DNA of 64,000 nucleotides from Pseudomonas kribbensis (GTDB lineage Bacteria; Pseudomonadota; Gammaproteobacteria; Pseudomonadales; Pseudomonadaceae): NCBI RefSeq assembly GCF_003352185.1, contig NZ_CP029608.1, positions 682,001 to 746,000 of the forward strand, read 5' to 3'. Shown piece by piece: positions 18,064 to 28,200 of this stretch (position 1 is its first letter; each line of letters starts with the position of its first letter). The notes under the pieces were generated by a model. It saw only the letters and a program-made list of their open reading frames with translations, ran no database searches and was not told where the DNA came from. The position numbers and the translations under genes were made by a program.

Positions 18064-19332
18064 TTAAACGCCGTAGCGTTTCATGGCTTCAATTGCCAGA
18101 CCGCTGCCGATGCTGCCGAAGATATTGCCTTCCACATGCCGCGCGTTCGGCAGCATGGCCGAGACGCTGTTGCGCAACGCCGGGATGCCGCTGGAACCGC
18201 CGGTGAAGAACACCGTATCGACCTGACCTACCGCCACATTGGCGTCCACCAGCAATTGCGTGACGCTGCCACGCACGCGCTCAAGCTGCGCCTCGATGGC
18301 CGATTCGAACAGGGCGCGGGTCAACTCGACGTTCAGCCCGGATTCGATCCGGTCCAGCGGCACATGGCGGCTGTCGTTGTGGGTCAGATGAATCTTGGTT
18401 TCTTCCACTTCCATCGCCAGCCAGTGCCCGGCGCGCTGTTCGATCAGCTTGAACAGACGGTCAATGCCGCCGGTGTCCTCGATGTCGTAGCGCATGCTGC
18501 CCAGGGCCAGGGTCGATTTCTGCGAATACACCGAGTTGATGGTGTGCCAAGTCGCCAGGTTCATGTGGTGACTGGTCGGCATGAACGCGCCGCTCTTCAT
18601 GCGGCTGCCGTAGCCGAACAGCGGCATCAGGCCCTGCAGGCTCAGTTGCTTGTCGAAGTCGGTCCCGCCGATGTGCACGCCGCCAGTGGCGAGAATGTCG
18701 TCGTGACGGTTATCCATGCCCCGGCGCTCGGGCGACAGGCGCACCAGCGAGAAGTCCGACGTACCACCGCCGATGTCGACGATCAGTACCAGCTCTTCCT
18801 TTTCGATGGTCGACTCGTAGTCGAAGGCCGCGGCAATCGGCTCGTACTGGAACGACACGTCCTTGAAACCGAGCTTGCGCGCCACTTCCACCAGGGTGTC
18901 TTCGGCTTCCTGGTCGGCCAGCGGGTCGTCGTCGACGAAGAACACCGGGCGGCCCAGCACCACCTGCTCGAACTCACGACCGGCGGCGGCTTCGGCACGG
19001 CTCTTGAGCTGGCCGATGAACAGCCCGAGCAGGTCCTTGAACGGCATCGCGGTGCCGAGGACGCTGGTGTCGTGCTTGATCAGCTTGGAACCGAGCAGGC
19101 TCTTGAGCGAGCGCATCAGCCGGCCTTCGTAGCCTTCCAGGTATTCGTGCAGCGCCAGGCGACCGTAAACCGGGCGGCGCTCCTCGATGTTGAAGAAGAC
19201 CACCGACGGCAGGGTGATCTTGTCGTCTTCCAGCGCGATCATCGTTTCCATGCCGGGGCGCAGCCAGCCGACGGTGGAGTTGGACGTGCCAAAGTCGATG
19301 CCGCAGGCACGGGCTGGAGAGGCGTCTTTCAT
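18064..19332 (-). CDS. yegD: Hsp70 family chaperone, YegD-like
   Basis: A 422-residue actin/Hsp70-fold ATPase. The phosphate-1 motif DFGTSNS lies at 13-19 and the phosphate-2 motif IVDIGGGTSDFS near 215, with TGGSSGIP as the adenosine motif near the C-terminus. The length covers only the nucleotide-binding half; the substrate-binding domain of DnaK is absent, as in E. coli YegD. It is divergent from the cbpA-cbpM pair, an arrangement that suggests a shared chaperone role. Confidence 0.88.
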   Translation of the reverse strand: MKDASPARACGIDFGTSNSTVGWLRPGMETMIALEDDKITLPSVVFFNIEERRPVYGRLALHEYLEGYEGRLMRSLKSLLGSKLIKHDTSVLGTAMPFKDLLGLFIGQLKSRAEAAAGREFEQVVLGRPVFFVDDDPLADQEAEDTLVEVARKLGFKDVSFQYEPIAAAFDYESTIEKEELVLIVDIGGGTSDFSLVRLSPERRGMDNRHDDILATGGVHIGGTDFDKQLSLQGLMPLFGYGSRMKSGAFMPTSHHMNLATWHTINSVYSQKSTLALGSMRYDIEDTGGIDRLFKLIEQRAGHWLAMEVEETKIHLTHNDSRHVPLDRIESGLNVELTRALFESAIEAQLERVRGSVTQLLVDANVAVGQVDTVFFTGGSSGIPALRNSVSAMLPNARHVEGNIFGSIGSGLAIEAMKRYGV

Positions 19333-19427
19333 GTCTTTCGGTTCCGGTCAAAAAAACGGCCGCGCAGTGTATGTCAGTGCGCGACAGATTCGAAGGCCGG
19401 TCATCCGCTATTTCGCGTCTAAGCTTG

Positions 19428-19453
19428 CTTGAAAGTCGGCGCTTTGCCCCAAA
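19428..19453 (+). promoter_or_regulatory. Candidate sigma-32 (heat shock) promoter
   Basis: CTTGAAA, 12 bases, then CCCCAAA on the plus strand resembles the RpoH consensus (CTTGAA-N11..16-CCCCAT). It lies upstream of cbpA, about 170 bases before its start codon. The distance is long, so this is tentative. Confidence 0.45.
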
Positions 19454-19624
19454 CTTGCTGGCATGGGCCGGCAGACACACCGGCGGTCGCAAGAACCGCC
19501 GTCCACTGCCGATAAACTTCTGCTGCGCCACCCGGTCACAACCTTGAGATCGGTCAACCGGCCTTGCGCGAATCGGCGCATGCTGGCAACGGCGCGAAAT
19601 CGATAACGGATGGTGATTCCTTCG

Positions 19625-20575
19625 ATGGACTTCAAAGACTATTACAAGATACTCGGCGTGGAGCCGACGGCTGACGACAAGGCAATCAAGGCTGCCTATC
19701 GCAAGCTCGCGCGCAAATACCACCCCGATGTCAGCAAGGAAAAAGACGCCGAGGCCAAGTTCAAGGACGCCTCGGAAGCCTATGAAGCGCTGAAAAGCGC
19801 CGACAAGCGCGCCGAATTCGACGACCTGCGTCGCTACGGCCAGCACGGTCAGCCGTTCCAGGGCCCGCCGGGCTGGCAGAGCCGTGGCGGCTTCGGTGGC
19901 GGCGGTGGCGATACGGGTGATTTCTCGGACTTCTTCAGTTCGATCTTTGGCAATCGCGGCCCCGGTTTCGGTGGTGGCGCTGGCCGGCAATCTCGCAGCG
20001 CCGGGCGCCGAGGGCAAGACGTGGAACTGGAACTGCCGATTTTCCTGGAAGAAACCCTGTCGAACGAATCGAAAAAGATCAGCTTCCAGGTGCCGCAATA
20101 CAACGCCAGCGGCCAGCACGTCAGCAACACCAGCAAGAGCCTGAACGTGAAGATCCCGGCGGGCGTGACCGACGGCGAGCGCATCCGCCTCAAGGGCCAG
20201 GGCGCACCGGGCATCGGTGGCGGCGCCAATGGCGATCTGTACCTGACGATTCGTTTCGCGCCGCACCCGAAATTCGATGTCGAAGGCGAAAACCTGATCA
20301 TCACCTTGCCGCTGGCACCGTGGGAACTGGCGCTGGGCACCGAGGTGGCGGTGCCGACCCTGACCGGCAAGATCAATCTCAAGGTGCCGGCCGGCAGCCA
20401 GAACGGCCAGCGCATGCGCGCCAAGGGCCACGGTCTGCAGAACAAGGCCGGCGAACGCGGCTACCTGTTCGTCCAGCTCAAGGCCGTGATGCCGAAGGCC
20501 GCCGGCGATGACGTCAAGGCGCTGTGGCAGGAACTGGCGAAGAAGGCCGCCTTCAATCCGCGAGAGAACTTCTGA
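19625..20575 (+). CDS. cbpA: Curved-DNA-binding J-domain protein CbpA
   Basis: A 316-residue DnaJ-family co-chaperone. The J domain covers about residues 5-70 with HPD at 33-35, followed by a G/F-rich linker (about 85-125) and two C-terminal beta domains. No zinc-finger cysteines are present, so it is CbpA/class II rather than DnaJ. It stimulates Hsp70 ATPase and, in E. coli, binds curved DNA in stationary phase. The start at 19625 gives the usual MDFKDYY N-terminus. The next gene, cbpM, begins 23 bases later. Confidence 0.95.
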   Translation: MDFKDYYKILGVEPTADDKAIKAAYRKLARKYHPDVSKEKDAEAKFKDASEAYEALKSADKRAEFDDLRRYGQHGQPFQGPPGWQSRGGFGGGGGDTGDFSDFFSSIFGNRGPGFGGGAGRQSRSAGRRGQDVELELPIFLEETLSNESKKISFQVPQYNASGQHVSNTSKSLNVKIPAGVTDGERIRLKGQGAPGIGGGANGDLYLTIRFAPHPKFDVEGENLIITLPLAPWELALGTEVAVPTLTGKINLKVPAGSQNGQRMRAKGHGLQNKAGERGYLFVQLKAVMPKAAGDDVKALWQELAKKAAFNPRENF

Positions 20576-20598
20576 TACTGACGACGGAGTAGCCCATC

Positions 20599-20904
20599 AT
20601 GAGCAGCCCCCTGATCGTTCAACTGGACATGGCAGAATTCTGTGAGGCGGCCGATCTGTCGGACGTCTACGTGATCGAAATCGTCGAGCACGGCATCCTC
20701 GAACCTCAGGGCGCGCAGCCCCGGGAATGGCGCTTCACCGACTACGAACTGGCCCTGGCCAAACGCGCCGCCAAGCTGCGGCGCGACCTGGAGCTGGAGT
20801 GGGAAGGCGTCGCCCTGGCGCTGGACCTGCTGGAAGAGGTGAAGGAACTGCGGGCCGAGAACCGCATGCTGCGTCAGCGGTTGGGGCGGCTGGTGGTCGA
20901 GTGA
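20599..20904 (+). CDS. cbpM: Chaperone modulator CbpM
   Basis: A 101-residue MerR-like helical protein. Its position directly after cbpA, its length and its pattern (FCEAADLSDVYVIEIVEHGI, followed by a C-terminal coiled helix) match CbpM. CbpM binds the J domain of CbpA and inhibits its co-chaperone and DNA-binding activities. A GGAG precedes the ATG. Confidence 0.92.
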   Translation: MSSPLIVQLDMAEFCEAADLSDVYVIEIVEHGILEPQGAQPREWRFTDYELALAKRAAKLRRDLELEWEGVALALDLLEEVKELRAENRMLRQRLGRLVVE

Positions 20905-20909
20905 CCGCT

Positions 20910-22037
20910 TCAGCTCTTCCTTGGCAGCATTACGCTGAACAGCGTCCCTTCGTTTTCGCTTGAGCTGACTTCGATCGTCCCGCCGTGGGCGGTCACCACT
21001 TCCTTGACGATGAACAGCCCCAGGCCAAGGCTGGTGGACGGCTGGCCAAGTTCTTCGTCGGCGCTGCGTACCAGCGGATCGAAAATCGTGCCGATGGCTT
21101 CATCCGGGATCGGCTCGCCATAGTTGTGCACCGACAGATGTACTGCGTCGTTCTCGCCGCGCAGGGTCACGATCACTTCTCGCGGATTCGAACCATGTTG
21201 CAGGGCGTTGCCGATCAGATTCTGCAGCAACTGATCCAGCCGTCCGGCATCCCAGACACCTCGGGTATCGCCGTCGATCTTCAGGGTCGGATCGCATTCG
21301 GGATTGCCCGCGCAGGCTTCGGCGATGGCCGCTCGCACCGTGTCGGCCAGGTCCATCGGCGCCGGTTCGATGGGCAGGCTCTTGCCCAGACGGCTGCGTA
21401 CCAGTTCCAGCAGATCGCTGACCATCGCCGCCATGTGCCGCGCGCCGTGTTTGATATTCAATGCGCAGGTCAGCGCATCGCCCTCCAGAGTGGTTTTACG
21501 CATCAGCAGCTCGGTCGACATGCTGACCGCTTGCAGCGGTGCGCGCAGGTCGTGACCGAGGATCGCGAGGAAGATGTCCCGCGAACGATTGACCTGCTCG
21601 GCGTAGGCGGCGGTCGATTCGGCGAGTGCTTCGTCGATGGCTTCATTGAAACGGATCATGTCCTGGAAGTACGCCATGTCCGGCGACTGCAACGTGCCGA
21701 CCCACAAGCGGATCACGCAGGCGCGCAGGTGGCGGAATTCCGAAGTCATCTGCACCAGGTCGAAGCCCACGGTATGGCGTAACTCACCGTGGCTGGCGCC
21801 GGCCTCGTCGAGGCTCGGGGTTTTCTCCGGCCCTTCGCCCTTGGCCTTGGCGATTTGCTCGCTGGCGGTCTGTGCGGTGTCCATATCCCGGGCGGCGGCC
21901 AGCAGGATCGCCCTGGCATGGTCGCGCAGCGCCGCCTGGTCCAGGGTGTCGGCCGCCGGAGTGATGGTCCTGGCGAACTGTTCCCATTCCTCGACGATGT
22001 GATCCGCGTGTTGCCTGATGAATTCGGATAAACGCAT
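20910..22037 (-). CDS. Sensor histidine kinase with N-terminal RsbRD-like domain
   Basis: A 375-residue soluble kinase. Residues 1-~145 form a helical, RsbRD-like sensory region without membrane segments. The HisKA domain has the phosphoacceptor His162 in ILGHDLRAPLQ. The C-terminal ATPase domain contains NLIGNALQHG (N box), a degenerate VHNYGEPIP (G1) and SLGLGLFIVKEVV (G2). No response regulator gene is adjacent. It ends six bases from convergent cbpM. Confidence 0.9.
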   Translation of the reverse strand: MRLSEFIRQHADHIVEEWEQFARTITPAADTLDQAALRDHARAILLAAARDMDTAQTASEQIAKAKGEGPEKTPSLDEAGASHGELRHTVGFDLVQMTSEFRHLRACVIRLWVGTLQSPDMAYFQDMIRFNEAIDEALAESTAAYAEQVNRSRDIFLAILGHDLRAPLQAVSMSTELLMRKTTLEGDALTCALNIKHGARHMAAMVSDLLELVRSRLGKSLPIEPAPMDLADTVRAAIAEACAGNPECDPTLKIDGDTRGVWDAGRLDQLLQNLIGNALQHGSNPREVIVTLRGENDAVHLSVHNYGEPIPDEAIGTIFDPLVRSADEELGQPSTSLGLGLFIVKEVVTAHGGTIEVSSSENEGTLFSVMLPRKS

Positions 22038-22215
22038 GACCGGGTTCCTGGAAAATCAAGGCGGGGCGTTCGAATATTAGCCCCTTTGTGCGGGAATGAA
22101 AGCGCCGCTCGGGCCTGAAATTTCCGCTGACAAGACGCCGTGCGACAAGACATATGTACCTCAGCCACGGCGGTTCTCCATGGTCTGCTTTCGCTCCATT
22201 TCAAGGAGTGAACCC

Positions 22216-25200
22216 ATGTCCGACATCCCTGCCGCCTCACCCTCTTTGGACGCCGTTGCGCCACCGGGCCCGGTTGTGACGCAAAGTCTGCACGCCGACC
22301 TGCTGCAGCAGTCCAGTCCCGAGTGGCTGATCAACGCTTCGCAGCGCCAGCGTGAGGCTTTGAAACATGCCGATTCCGCCACACTGGACTGGTACAGACA
22401 CGCATCCCGCGATCAACGCAAAACCGTGGGTGATGCCCTGACCGCCAGCCTCGCCGCTCAGGCAAACCTGGACAAGGCCATGTCGGGTTTCCAGGGCATC
22501 GATCAGTTTGCAGTGCCGTTGCTGACCAAGGCCCTCAAGGACCGGTTCAACGTGACGCTTGACGTCAACAAGACCTGGCTGGTGCTGAACAAACCGGTGG
22601 AAATGGGGATTTTTTCCATCGAAATCGATTATTTCGAAGTCCTGAAGCTGCCTCTGCTGCAAGCGGCGCTGCATAACTTCGAAGCCCGGGAATGTGAAAG
22701 CGGGGCCTTTCATCGAACTTCGGGATTGCGCATCGAAACCTCGACTGCAGGAACCCTGGAACCGTTGAATACCCGTCTGACGGTCGAGCAGTTCACAGGG
22801 CTGTGCCGATCACTCGACATCGGGGCGAAGTATCAGGATTACCTCAAGGCGTTCCTGTACCCCGGGGACGCGGTGGCCGGGCATGTGTTGCGCGACAAGT
22901 TTATCGACGCCCACAAGACGGCATTGCGTGCAGCTGCCGAACTGGCGCTGCTCAACGGCGACATCGGACGCGACGACTATGCCTCGATTCGCTCGGTCCT
23001 CAATGGCGAGCTGGCACCACGTCAGGGGCACCGGCAGATCTGGTTCCGCGATCTGAGCCTGATGGGCAGGCGCATGACCGGTTGCGTGATGTTCACGATC
23101 TGCGAGAAATACCGCTACAGCGACGATTCGATCCTGTATATCCCCGGCGATCCCTATCACCCGCTCAAGCGTTACAAGCGCCGGGAAATCGCGGCGATGT
23201 TCAAGCAGCGCTTCACAGCGCGTGACGGCACACAGACTCACCCTGCAGAGCCGAATGCCTACCAGCGGTTTTTCAGTCGGTTCGTTGCCTATGTTGACCG
23301 ACCGCATTATTTCAGCCAGTTCACTGACGACACACCAGACCGGACCTTCGCTCAACGGCTGGCACCCTATGCGCCGCTGGCCAATGAGGTTTTCAAGGCG
23401 CTGAACCCGATCAACATGGCCCTGACCGGCATTCGCGAATTACCGCCGGCGCGCCCGGTCGGGCAGGTGCCGAATGCCGATCCGTATCTGGATCCGCACT
23501 CCCTGCCCCACCGGGGAGGCGGGATCTGGTCGGACAATATCGACCTCTGGCGTTACCAGTTCGATGAGCATCGCGACCGGTTGATCGCTGATGCCCGCAG
23601 CCACGCTGTGCCGACGGCGGATGTCGACGCCCGCGTGCGCTCAGCGAAACTCGCTGCATTGTCGAACATTGGCATGCTGGTATTGATGGGCGTCTCGATG
23701 TTCGTGCCGGTGCTGGGCGAAGTGATGATGGTGGTGATGGCCGGGCAACTGTTCGAGGAAACCTTTGAGGGGGCGATCGAATGGAGTGAAGGTGACCGCA
23801 AGGCCGCGAAGGCGCATTTGCTCGACGTGGCGCAGAACCTTGCACTGATTGCCCTGATGGCAGGCGCTGGCAAAGGTCTCGCCCGGCTGACGGCGGCCAG
23901 GTCGGTGCCGGTCATCGAGAACCTGCAGCAAGTGCAGATGCCCGATGGCACGCTCCGTTTGTGGAAGCCCGACCTGAAGGCTTACGAGAGCCCTGTCGCG
24001 CTGGACTCGCGCTCGGTGCCCAATGCGCTGGGGCAATACGAAGTCGGGCAACACCGCTACATTCGGCTTGAGGGCAAGACCTATCGGCAGACTTACGACG
24101 AATCGCTCAAGGCATGGCGCATCGAACATCCACGTGATCCCGAGGCGTATCGGCCAACGTTGACGCACAACGGTGCCGGTGCCTGGCGGCATACGCTCGA
24201 GCGGCCGCAGGACTGGGATCGCCTGACACTGCTGCGGCGCATCGGCCACAGCACGGACGCCTTTGCCGACGAGCAGTTGCTTACGGTTGCCGACGTTGCC
24301 GGTGTCAGCGATGACGCCCTGCGCAAGATGCACCTGGACAATGCCTTGCCACCCCCGGAGCTGGCGGACGCCATGGGTTTGTTCCGCGCTGAAAGGGATT
24401 GCGGACTGATCGTCGAACAAATCGCCGGCCGGCAACCCATCGACGGTCGTTATCTGCAGGTGTTGCCCTTGCTGCCCGAGATGCCGCGCTGGCCGTGGGG
24501 GAGGCAGTTGAAGGTCTACGACTCCCCCGACTTTTCGGGGCCCGCGCGCCGTTACGGGACACGGCGCGGTGGCAAGGCGCCGATCCGGGTCAGCCGGGCC
24601 GAGGTACTTAACGGTGAGTTGCCGGCGCGGATTCTGGCATCGCTGGATGAAGCCGAAGTGGTGCGATTGCTCGGTGGTGAACCCGCACGGGTAGCGGCCA
24701 TGAGACCGCAGGAGCTGGCCAGGCAGATCGGCGACTTTACCGAGAACCGCAAACCGGCGCTGTTCCAGCGCCTTTTACGCACCGGCGATCCTGTTGCTCC
24801 CCGTGTCGCAAAGCTGCAGCGAATCCAGCCGGGCCTGACAGAGCGGGCTGCGCAAGCCGTCTTGCGACAGGCGGATGCAGAGGAACTTGCACGGCTGGAC
24901 AGTTCGTCGCGGGTTCCGCTGCATTTGCAGGAGCTCGGCCGCTGGTATGCCGGTGAAGGGCGCCTGACCCGGGCCATGGCCGGGCTGCACAGCGATACCA
25001 TGGCGTCGACCGACAGCGCCCGACTGGCGCTGCACACATTGAGCAGACTTCCGGGCTGGCCCGACGACGTACGTCTGGAGCTGCGCGAAGGCAGTGTCGG
25101 CGGGCCGCTGATCGATGGCATCGGCAACGAGACCGCGTCGCACCGCAAATTCGTGGTCAGGAACGGCACATCCTGGCAGGCCTTCAATGACCGCGCCGAA

Positions 25201-28200
25201 ACACTCAACAGTATGCCAGTCAGAGGGGACAACTTTTACGCTTCGCTGATGCATGCCCTGCCCGATGAGGCGCGGCGCTCGATCGGATTGCCACAGGTGG
25301 GGCAAAGCGGGGAGTTGCAACGCGCGATCATTGATTACGCAGGTGCTCACCGCATTGATTGCGCGCGGGTGTTTCAATCCGCCTCGTCCGCCGGCCGGCG
25401 GTTCAGACCGCCTCGTCGTATTGCTTCCGGTTTGCTGGGGTATCCGGCCAGTGGCGATGGACCAGGGCCGGACCCGGTGTTGACCGGCCACGTCCAGAAT
25501 GTCTATCCGCGATTGAGCGACGCGCAGGCCCGGGGTTTCATTCTTGAACAATGGCGGCTGGGCAAGACCGACCAACAGATCTTTCATCTGCTCAACAACC
25601 GCATGAGCGAGTGGCGGGAGCTTGAAGCGACGCTCGACCGATGGCTTGCCGGGCAGGACACGCGCTTTCACATCGCCGAAGATGAGTTCAGGCGATGTGT
25701 GCAAGGTATCAAGGACAGTTGGCGCAACGCGCCCTTGGCCGAACACGACCCTCAGGCGGCGAGCCTCACGATCGTCAGCGGCGCCCGGTTGCCGTCGCTA
25801 TCGGCGGATTTCTCCCATGTGCGCGAACTGACGCTGCGTGCCCCGGCGGTCGCCGATACGCTCGCCGCATTTCCCAATATCGAGAGGCTGGCGCTGAGCG
25901 CGAGCATTGCAGAGTTCGACAAGGTACTCGCGACACTGAGGTCGCTGCGGCACATGACTCGCCTGAAACTGTCGACACCGGTTACCGCGAAAGTGGCGGC
26001 GCGGCTTCGGGAATTGATCCGGCTTGAAGAGTTTGAGTTGCACTGTACCGGTGGCGGGATGCATCCAGTGGTGCCGACGACACTTGATATGAGTGGCATG
26101 CGGCAGTTACGCAGGCTCGAAGTCGCCAGCCCGGCAATGCACCAATGGCCGCTCGGCGTGCTGGAACTGCCCCGGCTCGAGCGCCTGAACCTGCGCTCGA
26201 CGGCAATCAACAGCCTGCCGGTGGAAATCTATGAAGGCCACCAGCGACTGTTGTCCGGCCTGTCTCTGGACTGGTCGAAGTTTCCGCGTCGGGTATTCAA
26301 GCCGATCTACGAATTCATCCGCAGTCAGCCGCGTCATCTGGTCGATCTGGATGAAATGGTCGCTGATTACTGTCGTGGCGAACTCAAGCGTTTTGTCGGC
26401 ATGGAACCCAGTCTGTTCGATGTCTTGAGCAATGGGTTCAAAGCGCAATTCACCGACTCGACCAGCCGGCTTGCGGCCATCGAAACCCTGGGGGAGCAGT
26501 TCGGCGAGCTGAACCGGTTGCAGGAGTGGGTCGGCCCCGGACCGACCGTGTTCAATGGCGGTGCCGCACGTTCGGCGGTGGCCGAGGCGCTGAAGAACAG
26601 CTGGCGTGGCGGGTTGTTTCAGCGTTTTGGTGCACGTACCGAAAGCGTGTTTTTCAACCTCTACGTCAGTTTGCCCAACGATGCCTCGGTGCTGGATATT
26701 CTCGGTTCGCCGATGGACAGCCTGCCGACCTTGTCCACCGAAGGGTTCAGCCACGTCCGAAGTTTGCACCTGGCAGGGCTGGAGGCTCCGCTGGAACACA
26801 TGCGTGGTTTCATCCGTACTTTCCGTGGCATCGACACCCTGGACCTGAGCCATTGCAATCTCTCGGCATTGCCGCTGGAGCCCGGCGATCTGCCGGCGCT
26901 CGAAACCCTGAACCTGCATGACAACCCGCTCAACCGTATTGATTTGCGCGGGATGAACCGACTGAAGGCGCTCGACCTGAGCAAGACCGCCGTCGATCAA
27001 TGGCCGGTCGGTGCCGAGGCATTGCCCGAGCTGACCTGGCTCGATCTCAGTGACAGCCGCTTGACGACGTTGCCCGATGCACTGCTGGCCGGTGACCGGT
27101 TGTTGCTCGACACCAGCCTGACCGGTACTCCGTTGAGCCCGCAGGCACAGGCCGAGCTAGTCGTCGCCCGACGGCGGATCGAGGACAGCAGGGGACTGAT
27201 CGCCGGTTCGTTGCAACGCTTTGCTCTGGAGGAACCGCGTCATCGTACGCCGCCCACGGAAAGCGGCTCGGTGATTGCCCGACGCCTGCTGCCGCTCCCG
27301 CCGGTGCCGGTGGACGAGGGGCCGTTGACGTGGGGCGCGCGCGTGCAGCGGTTGCGCCCGGATTACGACACTGCCCGCGCGCAGACGGCCATCGAACGGA
27401 TGCAGGACGCCGGGCTGGCCGAGACGCAGATCAGCGCCCGGATCGTGAATTGGGAGCAGTCGTTCGAGTCGCTGACCCGACGCCTGAACGACTGGCTGTT
27501 CACCCATGAAACCCGTGGCATGGATTGGGTCGTATCGTCGCGCAGCCGCCAGCTCGCCGCGCAGCGCATCATCCAATGCTGGCGCGAAGGTGCGATCGAC
27601 TGGAACGGCGTGACGGATCGCGAGTTGAGCCTGGACGGCCTGCAAGTGGGCAACCTGCCTGAGCTGGACGAAGCAATGCCTGCGGTCAGCAGTCTGAATC
27701 TGTCCGGGGTCAAGCTCACCACGAATGGTTCCAGCGGCTTTCTCAAGGCTTTTACGCAATTACGTCGGCTCAGTCTTAGCGGCAACCATTTGTCGGCAAT
27801 TCCGGACCCCGTCGCGCAGATGCGTCAACTGGAACGGCTTGAACTGTCGTTCACCGGCCTTGTGCAATCCACGACTCTGTATCCGCTCCTTGAGAGACTG
27901 GAGCAACTGCGTTGGCTGGATCTGAGCCATAACAGCCTGCGCACGTTCGACATCACTCGTCTCGGCCGGCTCGAGCGACTGAATCTGCAAGACAATCTGC
28001 TCACCACCTGGCCGGACGGGGCGCTGCAATCCCCGACTCTGCAAACGCTCGACTTGAGCAACAACGAAATCGCGTCGATTCCTTCCGAACTGTATGACGG
28101 CACTCATGCGGCACTGATCGCTGGAAGCAATCTCTCGGAGAATTACGAAATATCGCAGCAGAGTCTTGTCCGGTTGCGTGCGTATGCCGATGCCCATGGG

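Noticed and set aside
22096..22215. Longer N-terminus for the NEL protein (40 extra codons)
   Set aside because: AAGGAG directly precedes the ATG at 22216, and the upstream codons have no ribosome site.
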